NCBI RefSeq assembly: GCF_036010325.1 | Contig: NZ_CP108549.1 | Location: 1,984,001 to 2,048,000 of the forward strand | DNA length: 64,000 nucleotides | Reading direction: 5' to 3' | Source: Streptomyces sp. NBC_01210 | GTDB taxonomy: Bacteria; Actinomycetota; Actinomycetes; Streptomycetales; Streptomycetaceae | Shown here: in pieces, positions 58,535 through 64,000 of the stretch | Layout of the letters: every line of letters starts with the position of its first letter | Numbering within the stretch: the stretch's first letter is position 1 | Program-made: the position numbers and the translations under genes | The notes under the pieces: model-generated | Seen by the model: only the letters and a program-made list of their open reading frames with translations | What the model was told of the DNA's origin: nothing | The model's database searches: none

Positions 58535-59218
58535 ATGCACGGCACCCCGCACATCGTGAGCGATGTGATGACCCACGCTGTCGTCGCCGTCAGCCGCGAG
58601 GCGACGTTCAAGGAAATCGTGCAGACCATGGAGCGATGGAAGGTCAGCGCCGTTCCGGTCCTGGAAGGCGAGGGCCGGGTGATCGGCGTCGTGTCCGAGG
58701 CCGACCTGCTGCCCAAGGAGGAGTTCCGGGAGCGCGACGCGGACCGCTACACCCAGCTGAGGCCGCTGCCCGATCTCGCCAAGGCCGGAGCAGTGACGGC
58801 CGAGGAGTTGATGTCCGCTCCTGCCGTCACCACCCACCCGAGCGCGACCCTCCCACAGGCTGCACGGGTCATGGCGCAGCGCAAGGTCAAGCGACTGCCT
58901 GTCGTCAACGACATAGGTGTGCTCGAGGGCATCGTCAGCCGCGCCGACCTGTTGAAGGTCTTCCTGCGGGACGACAAGGACATCGCCGAAGAGGTCCGCA
59001 AGGACGTGGTGGGCCTCCTGTTCCCCTCGCAGCCGGAACCAGTCCGGGTGAAGGTGGAGGAAGGCGTGGTGACCCTCACCGGACGCATCCGCGACACCGC
59101 CCTCGTGCCCGTCGCAGCCCGCCTGGTGCAGGCCGTCGAGGGCGTGGTGGATGTGGAGTTCGACCTGACGAGTCCGCACCGGCACCCCGACGAGGGCGAG
59201 GGCGCACAGGCTTCCTAA
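58535..59218 (+). CDS. CBS-CBS-BON domain protein
   Basis: A 227-residue protein. CBS 1: VSDVMTHAVVAVSREATFKEI, GVVSEADLLPKEEF. CBS 2: AEELMSAPAVTTHPSATL, KRLPVVNDIGVLEGIVSRADLLKVFLRD. BON: VRVKVEEGVVTLTGRIRD. CCAGGAGG precedes ATG 58535. Paralogue of the protein at 13413. Its TAA stop overlaps the start of the hypD relic (TAATG), so it was once co-translated with hydrogenase maturation genes. Confidence 0.88.
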   Translation: MHGTPHIVSDVMTHAVVAVSREATFKEIVQTMERWKVSAVPVLEGEGRVIGVVSEADLLPKEEFRERDADRYTQLRPLPDLAKAGAVTAEELMSAPAVTTHPSATLPQAARVMAQRKVKRLPVVNDIGVLEGIVSRADLLKVFLRDDKDIAEEVRKDVVGLLFPSQPEPVRVKVEEGVVTLTGRIRDTALVPVAARLVQAVEGVVDVEFDLTSPHRHPDEGEGAQAS

Positions 59219-60679
59219 TGAAGTACCTCGACGAGTACCGCGATCCGGCTCTCGCCCGGCAAGCTGCTGAACGAGCTGCACCGGACCGCGACCGCGCCCT
59301 GGCAGATCATGGAGGTCTGCGGCGGGCAGACCCACACCCTCGTCCGCCTGGGCATCGACGAACTGCTGCCCACCGGCATCCGGATGGTGCACGGCCCGGC
59401 TGCCCCGTGTGCGTCATCCCGCGGGAGACCCTGGACCGGGCCAGGGCCGTCGCCGCCCGCCCCGGAGTAATACTCACCACCTTCGGGGACATGCTGCACG
59501 TCCCCGGCAGCAGCACCGATCTCCTCTCGCTGCGCGCCAAAGGCGCGGACGTCCGGGTCGTCTACACACCCATGGACGCCGTACGCCTGGCCGCCGAACT
59601 CCCCGACCGCGAGGTCGTCTTCCTCGCCGTCGGCTTCGAAACCACCGCACCCGCCAACGCCATGGCCGTGCTGCATGCCTCCCGTCTGAGCCTTGCCAAC
59701 TTCAGCATGCTGGTGAGCCATGTCCTCGTACCTCCAGCCCATGACGGCTCTGCTGGAGTCGCCGGACTGCGAGGTTCAGGCCTTCCTCGCCGCCGGACAC
59801 GTGTGCGCGGTCATGGGCTGGACGGAGTACGAACCGAACCCATAGCCGACCGCTACCGGGTCCCGATCGTGGTCACACTCGCCGTGCACGGCACGGTTAA
59901 CGACCTGGCGATGCGCGGCGCTTGGCCCATCGCACTGTCGGTCGCGTTGATCGTCGAAGATGGCCTTGAACTCTCCGAACTCCGTTCCGTGCTCACCTCC
60001 TTGGGCAAGGCGGCCCGAAAAGCGGGAGTCCCGGTCATCACCGGGGACACCAAGGTCCTCGGCCGGGGCGCCGCAGACAAGATCTTCATAAACACCACGG
60101 GGGTCGGCCGCGTTCTCTCAGCCCTGCGCCCCTCAGCCGCCCTCGCCCGGCCCGGTGACGCGATCCTGCTCTCCGGTCCCATCGGGCTCCACGGCACCAC
60201 CGTGCTCAGCACCCGTGAGGGGCTCGGCTTCGAAGCCGACATCGCCTCCGACTCGCAACCCCTTCACCGGCTCGTACGCGCCATAGCCCGCCCCTGCGCC
60301 GATGTCCACACATTGCGCGACCCGACGGGGGGAGGACTGGCCGCGACGCTCAAACGAGATCGCCCGCGATGCACGAATCGCCGTCGAGATCGAGGAGAGC
60401 GCCCTGCCCGTGCCGGCCCCCGTGGCAGCCGCCTGCGATCTTCTCGGCCTGGACCCCCTGGTCGTGGCGAACGAGGGCTGCCTCGTCGCCTTTGTCGCAC
60501 CAGCGGCCGCCGACGACGCGCTGGGCCTGATGCGGACCCTGCCGGAGAGCTCGGGAGCGGTACGCATCGGGCAGGTACCGCGCGAGGGGCAGCCCGGCCG
60601 GGTGGTCATCCGCACCCTGGTCGGCGCCCGTCGGGTGGTGGACATACCGTTGGGCGAACTCCTCCCCCGTATCTGCTGA
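59218..60679 (+). pseudogene. hypD-hypE collapsed into one broken frame
   Basis: From ATG 59218 the sequence reads as HypD in pieces: [14 protein letters not shown], then [26 protein letters not shown], then [15 protein letters not shown] to [12 protein letters not shown], then [21 protein letters not shown] and YRVPIVVT. It passes directly into HypE at LAVHGTVNDLAMRGAWP, VPVITGDTKVLGRG and the C-terminal PLGELLPRIC, whose last cysteine is the one thiocarbamoylated in HypE. Frame changes lie near 59252, 59400, 59725, 59835 (a 5-bp repeat, GAACC) and 60350. The junction removed the end of HypD and about the first 75 residues of HypE. Fe(CN)2CO assembly from this locus must be lost. Confidence 0.85.
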
Positions 60680-60749
60680 GACCGGCGCCCACCGCAGCCG
60701 GATCCGCTGAACCGGCCGCCCACAGCAGCGCGGCATCCCGCCGGACGCG

Positions 60750-61337
60750 TCAGCCCGTGGTGCGCCGCCACTGCGGCCCGATCCGCTCCCACTCCTCGCC
60801 CCAGCGCTCTGCGGAGCGCCGCTCCACTTGCCCGCGCGCTACCCGGCCGCTCACGATGACCACCCCGCCGACGCCGGCAGCAACGAACGCTCCCGCGAGC
60901 ACAACCTGCGGGGTCGCCTCCGACGGAGTGACCGGTTCGGGCACCAGCCGGTCGCGGTCATCCGTCCACACCTCGACGGTCGCACCGGCGGCGGTACCCG
61001 CCGCCACGCGGGCCGTGCCAGTGCGCACGGCACCGTCGGAAGCCGTCCAGCGCACGTTCGCCGGGACGCGGTCGGCGCCGGGGCCGTAGACCGTGTCGCG
61101 CGTCCTGTCCGGCGCGTCCGACACCAGCACCGCCGGGACGGCCTGCCTTCCGGCCCGGTCCCGCTCGATCGCCTGGTCCATGGAGTACGCGGCAACGCCC
61201 CCGGCAACGGCCCCTCCTATCAGCGCCAGCACCCACGTGACCAGCACGATCCAGGCTTCGACCGCGTCGCTGCGCCGCCGGAGCGGGTTTCGCCGCCACC
61301 GCCAGCCCCGGACCCTCGCGCGCTTGGTCTTCCGCAT
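60750..61337 (-). CDS. Rv1733c-family membrane protein
   Basis: A 195-residue protein with the same plan as 32193: a basic start with WRWRRNPLRRRSDAVEAWIVLVTWVLALIGG (first helix about 25-50), an outer domain of about 80 residues (VRWTASDGAVRTGTARV), a second helix (VVLAGAFVAAGVGGVVIVSG), and an end EWERIGPQWRRTTG. The shared LRRRSDxVEAWIVL and EWxxxGPxWRR motifs mark the family. AAGGGG precedes ATG 61337. It is divergent from devR across a region with the best operator copy in the window. Confidence 0.85.
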   Translation of the reverse strand: MRKTKRARVRGWRWRRNPLRRRSDAVEAWIVLVTWVLALIGGAVAGGVAAYSMDQAIERDRAGRQAVPAVLVSDAPDRTRDTVYGPGADRVPANVRWTASDGAVRTGTARVAAGTAAGATVEVWTDDRDRLVPEPVTPSEATPQVVLAGAFVAAGVGGVVIVSGRVARGQVERRSAERWGEEWERIGPQWRRTTG

Positions 61338-61408
61338 AGTTCACACCCCTTCACGGGTATGTCTGCGACCACTGGCAGCAACATGACATCCGGTGGCCCG
61401 CGGCGGGA

Positions 61409-61478
61409 GGGGCCACTGGTCCATGGCAGGAGGGCCGACCAGGGCCTCCAGCGGACCCAAGTAGGGCCGGTCGGCCCT
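61409..61478. promoter_or_regulatory. Operator cluster between Rv1733c-like gene and devR
   Basis: GGGGCCACTGGTCCAT (61409), AGGGCCGACCAGGGCCT (61431) and AGGGCCGGTCGGCCCT (61463). The last is a perfect 7-2-7 palindrome, 79 bp before the devR start, which suggests autoregulation. Confidence 0.75.
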
Positions 61479-61556
61479 GGTACTCCTGCCCCAGGCAGGG
61501 CAATGATCGTCTCAGGCAGTCCGCAGTGCGGGAGAGATCACGACCGAGGGGCCGTC

Positions 61557-62258
61557 ATGACGGAGACACGGACATTCACCGCGGAGGATCCGGTACGGGT
61601 GTTCCTGGTCGACGACCATGAGGTCGTACGCCGCGGGCTGACCGATCTCCTCGACACCGAGCCGGACATCACCGTGGTCGGTGACGCGGGCAGCGTCGAA
61701 CAGGCGCTGGCGCGCGGTCCGGCGCTGCGCCCACACGTGGCCGTGCTCGACGTACGCCTGCCCGACGGCGACGGTATCGGCGTGTGCCGCGAGCTACGCA
61801 ACCGTATGCCGGAGTTGGCCTGTCTGATGCTGACTTCGTTCGACGACGAGGACGCCCTGCTAGACGCGATCATGGCCGGTGCCTCAGGGTATGTGCTCAA
61901 ACAGATCAAGGGCTCCGACCTGGTGTCAGCGGTGCGCACGGTCGCTTCGGGCCAGTCCATGCTCGATCCCGCGACGACGGCCCGACTGATGAGCAGCCTC
62001 CGGGCGGAGCCGAACGACTCGGAGGCCGTGCCGCCCGCGCTGGCGGGCCTGTCACCGCGTGAGCGGGACATTCTCGCGTTGATCGGAGAGGGTCTCACCA
62101 ACCGGCAGATCGGCAAGCGGCTGTATCTGTCCGAGAAGACGGTGAAGAACCACATCTCCCGCCTGCTGGCCAAGCTGGGCGTTCACCGCCGCGTCCAGGC
62201 CGCGGTCCTGGCGACCCAGCTGGAGCAGCACGAGGCCCCGGACCACCCATCCCGCTGA
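61557..62258 (+). CDS. devR: DevR/DosR/OsdR-like response regulator
   Basis: A 233-residue NarL-family regulator. The receiver (about 13-130) has VFLVDDHEVVRRGLTDLL, the phosphorylated aspartate D65 in AVLDVRLPDGDG, and GASGYVLKQIKG. The LuxR-type HTH (about 165-230) has LSPRERDILALIGEGLTNRQIGKRLYLSEKTVKNHISRLLAKLGV. Both halves follow M. tuberculosis DosR closely (VFLVDDHEVVRRGL, EKTVKNYVSRLLAKLG). GAGGGG precedes ATG 61557; the longer open frame upstream is not coding. It should bind the recurrent GGGCCG-NN-CGGCCC sites and activate the island when phosphorylated, presumably by the kinase at 29222. Its own promoter holds a perfect site. Confidence 0.93.
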   Translation: MTETRTFTAEDPVRVFLVDDHEVVRRGLTDLLDTEPDITVVGDAGSVEQALARGPALRPHVAVLDVRLPDGDGIGVCRELRNRMPELACLMLTSFDDEDALLDAIMAGASGYVLKQIKGSDLVSAVRTVASGQSMLDPATTARLMSSLRAEPNDSEAVPPALAGLSPRERDILALIGEGLTNRQIGKRLYLSEKTVKNHISRLLAKLGVHRRVQAAVLATQLEQHEAPDHPSR

Positions 62259-62484
62259 AACGCCGAGCGCGTACAGGCCCCCGGAGCCGGGATCGGAATG
62301 GCCCTCCCTCATCGTTTCCTCCGGCCGACTCGCGCAGACGGGGCGTTGATCTCCCCGTACACCACGGTATTGGCTCCGCACTCGGGACCGCATGCCCTCA
62401 GGAACAGCCACAGGGACGTCGCTCCCAGCGCAGTAACACGGGGCGCTTTCCCCGCACGGCGACCCCGTACGGCGTCCCCCGATG

Positions 62485-62600
62485 TACGCGATCCCCGAGC
62501 CCAAAGACCGGCGGGCCAACCGCAAACGGCGCGGCAGCAAGTGCGGCCGACCACCGGCTTCGACGCCCGCCACGAGGAGGCGTCCCGCCGGACACCATCG
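62485..62600 (+). mobile_element. IS5-family transposase, C-terminal relic
   Basis: Reads IPEPKDRRANRKRRGSKCGRPP and, after a frameshift, GFDARHEEASRR. This is the NRKKRGSxGGRPPxFD block near the end of IS5-type transposases in Streptomyces. The rest of the element and its inverted repeats are not visible. Elsewhere in 62259-62690 I see nothing. Confidence 0.6.
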
Positions 62601-62691
62601 CATTCGCCTGGATGAAGGGACGGGTACGACGTCGGCACGCTGGTATGGGTGGTGTGCAAATGCCGTGCCCGTCCCGGGCACTGGGCGTGGC

Positions 62692-63153
62692 TCAGGTTCC
62701 TGGATCCGTGGTCACGAACCTGCGGCCTGGGCCGCGCCGCCTGGGCATGTGCACCACCGTGGCATCGGCGGCGTCCTCCTGCTCACGGCGGAGGTTCTCC
62801 ACCTCGATCGACAGTTCCACGGTGGTACGGCGGAGGAAGGCAGTCAACTGCTGTTCTGCTGCCAACTGTTGCTTCGCCTCCTTCAGCTCCTCGGCCACGG
62901 CCGCGTACCGCTCGGCGAGCTCCTGGGCGGCTGTGGGCACTCTGCCTTGCGCCTTGACACTGAGCCTGAACTCGTCAACCAGGTCCTGGTGTTGTGGATA
63001 GACCACGTCACGGCGCAGCCCGGACTCGACGATCAGTTCGGTGGCGGTCAGCTTGCCCGAGACCGAGCGCAGGGGCGTGCCGGCCAGCAGCCGCTCAGCC
63101 GCCGCCTTGATCGCGGCGGCGTCCTTGTCCCGGTCACGTGGTCTGCGCCCCAT
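62692..63153 (-). CDS. TnpC-like coiled-coil protein of a Tn554-type element
   Basis: A 153-residue basic protein. It begins GRRPRDRDKDAAAIKAAAERLL and has a short helical DNA-binding-like region (LTATELIVESGLRRDVVY). A long coiled coil follows over about 85-125 (AQELAERYAAVAEELKEAKQQLAAEQQ). The basic end is MPRRRGPGRRF. GGAGGAG lies seven bases before ATG 63153, which is inside the end of the recombinase gene, so the two are translated together. In Tn554 the third protein, TnpC, sets orientation and transposition frequency; the assignment rests on size, coiled coil and position. Confidence 0.6.
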   Translation of the reverse strand: MGRRPRDRDKDAAAIKAAAERLLAGTPLRSVSGKLTATELIVESGLRRDVVYPQHQDLVDEFRLSVKAQGRVPTAAQELAERYAAVAEELKEAKQQLAAEQQLTAFLRRTTVELSIEVENLRREQEDAADATVVHMPRRRGPGRRFVTTDPGT

Positions 63154-64000
63154 CCGCTTGCTCCTCCATCGGGTCTTCCGGGCCACTCCCACGCCGGTCC
63201 TGCTCATGTACCGCGATCACCGCGCGCATCGGGGCGGCCTTCGCCGCCGCCCGGTCCCGCAGGGGCCTCGGCGACAGCCGATCGGCCGCGGCGGCTTCCC
63301 AGCGGGCGAGTTCCAACCGCTTGTTCTCGATATCGCGGTCGGTGTAGGCGAGATTGGTGCATGTGGCGCGGCACAGTTGCTCGTCCGGCTCGGTCACGTT
63401 CAGTCCAGCCGCCTCGCGCTCCTCTCGACAGGCTGCGGTCTCGAGTCGCCAGACGCAGGTCATCCCCAGGCCGTGATGGATGTCCGGATGCTTGCTCGCC
63501 AACAGACGTCGTGCGTTGTCGGCCTGGTTGACGACTCTGCCCGCGAACGCGGCCGACGCCTTGCGCACTCTGCGCCGGTATTCCTGCGCGGAGGGCCCGC
63601 TGACATGTTCGCCTTCGTCGAGTGCCCGAAGGTCCTCGTCCACCTGCTCACTGAGCATCTCCAACTCCTCGACGGCGAGGTCTTCCATCCAACTCGTGTC
63701 GGCATCTCCTGCGTAACCGAGTGTCACCTTCGCCTTCACGTGCCCGTATTGCGCCTGCGCCGCCGCGAGCCCGCCCGGGCGTCGCACGACGAAGTACGCG
63801 AGCGTACGGCGGAAGCGCGACGCGTGCACAACCTTGGTTGGGTCCGGAGGGATGGCCGGACCGTCCGGGCCGGAGAACCGCTCGTTCACCCAGTCGATGA
63901 ACTCGCGGACGTCGTCGTTCATCGTGCCCGTTGGTTTGGCCTGTTTCCTGCGCGAGCGGACCGTGGTGCGTTGCCGACTCGGTGGGAACAGCAGCTCAGC
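63134..64000 (-). CDS. Tyrosine recombinase, C-terminal part (5' end outside window)
   Basis: 289 residues are visible; the frame is open to base 64000, so the start lies beyond the window, and internal ATG 63922 should not be taken as the start. SRFRRTLAYFVVRRPGG carries the second catalytic arginine. QYGHVKAKVTLGYAG gives the histidine and the nucleophilic tyrosine of tyrosine recombinases. After it comes an extended tail with cysteines (CREEREA, EQLCRATCTNLAYTDRDIENK), as in TnpB of Tn554-like transposons. The TnpC-like gene overlaps its end by 20 bp. This marks a mobile element next to the dormancy island. Confidence 0.8.
   Translation of the reverse strand, partial: AELLFPPSRQRTTVRSRRKQAKPTGTMNDDVREFIDWVNERFSGPDGPAIPPDPTKVVHASRFRRTLAYFVVRRPGGLAAAQAQYGHVKAKVTLGYAGDADTSWMEDLAVEELEMLSEQVDEDLRALDEGEHVSGPSAQEYRRRVRKASAAFAGRVVNQADNARRLLASKHPDIHHGLGMTCVWRLETAACREEREAAGLNVTEPDEQLCRATCTNLAYTDRDIENKRLELARWEAAAADRLSPRPLRDRAAAKAAPMRAVIAVHEQDRRGSGPEDPMEEQADGAQTT

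Noticed and set aside
59218..60679. Frameshifts in hypD/hypE explained as sequencing errors
   Set aside because: Several indels are in short G/C/A runs and could be errors, but the 5-bp GAACC duplication and the missing hypD end and hypE start cannot be. Neighbouring genes are free of such breaks. Read-level checking would still be useful.
1..64000. CRISPR array, tRNA, rRNA or tandem-repeat locus
   Set aside because: I saw no regularly spaced direct repeats, no tRNA-like cloverleaf and no rRNA segments. The only recurrent sequence is the dispersed palindrome.

Overview
The window is very GC-rich DNA with GTG and ATG starts, AGGAGG-type ribosome sites and ATGA/GTGA stop-start overlaps. Its gene content is that of a Streptomyces or close actinomycete relative. 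It is almost entirely a dormancy and redox-stress island of the kind controlled by DevR/DosR in Mycobacterium and OsdR in Streptomyces. A DevS-like GAF-GAF histidine kinase (29222-30937) and a DevR-like NarL-family regulator (61557-62258) are both present, but 30 kb apart. The targets match the known DosR gene set family by family: ten intact universal stress proteins, seven CBS-CBS-BON proteins, two cation P-type ATPases, an Acg-type nitroreductase, a nicotinate phosphoribosyltransferase, an Rv2004c-like kinase, two Rv1733c-like membrane proteins, FMN-split-barrel proteins, a decayed Hsp20, GH65 phosphorylase and [NiFe]-hydrogenase accessory genes.

Layout. 1-2.5 kb: a NuoE-NuoF-type NADH subunit cut by the window edge, then relics of an EamA transporter and a metallo-beta-lactamase protein. 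2.5-10.5 kb: SHOCT protein, CBS-BON, ABC pair, two USPs, flavodoxin, acyl-CoA synthetase relic, kinase, CBS-BON. 10.5-14.3 kb: zinc alcohol dehydrogenase, cNMP-binding protein and CBS-BON among several relics. 14.3-21.6 kb: a minus-strand operon of two USPs and a P-type ATPase, divergent from a coupled CBS - pncB - CBS operon. 21.7-28.6 kb: DUF4389 protein, then USP - nitroreductase - P-type ATPase - trkA - trkA. 28.7-37.3 kb: sensor kinase, FMN-binding protein, Hsp20 relic, Rv1733c-like protein, USPs, D-lactate dehydrogenase, DUF1918-XRE-PPOX fusion. 37.5-44.3 kb: phosphoketolase - GAPDH fragment - HAD mutase - GH65 phosphorylase operon, divergent from PPK2. 44.3-51.6 kb: USPs, DoxX, truncated SulP, PPDK. 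51.8-60.7 kb: hydrogenase protease, hypF/hypC and hypD/hypE relics, ADP-forming acyl-CoA synthetase, CBS-BON, flavodoxin and more relics. 60.7-64 kb: Rv1733c-like protein, devR, IS5 remnant, then a Tn554-like recombinase module running off the right edge.

A 16-bp palindrome close to AGGGCCG-NN-CGGCCCT recurs upstream of most transcription units. It is often in pairs whose starts lie 20-22 bp apart, and its perfect copy lies in front of the devR-like gene. It is the best candidate for the operator that ties the island together. The metabolic genes would together make a low-ATP-cost route: disaccharide phosphorolysis, glucose-phosphate mutase, phosphoketolase, PPi-linked PPDK, ADP-forming acyl-CoA synthetase, polyphosphate kinase and D-lactate formation.

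The second strong theme is erosion. About fifteen genes are relics: frameshifted, internally deleted, or reduced to a promoter, ribosome site and first few codons. The losses fall heavily on hydrogenase assembly, and several junctions truncate two genes at once.
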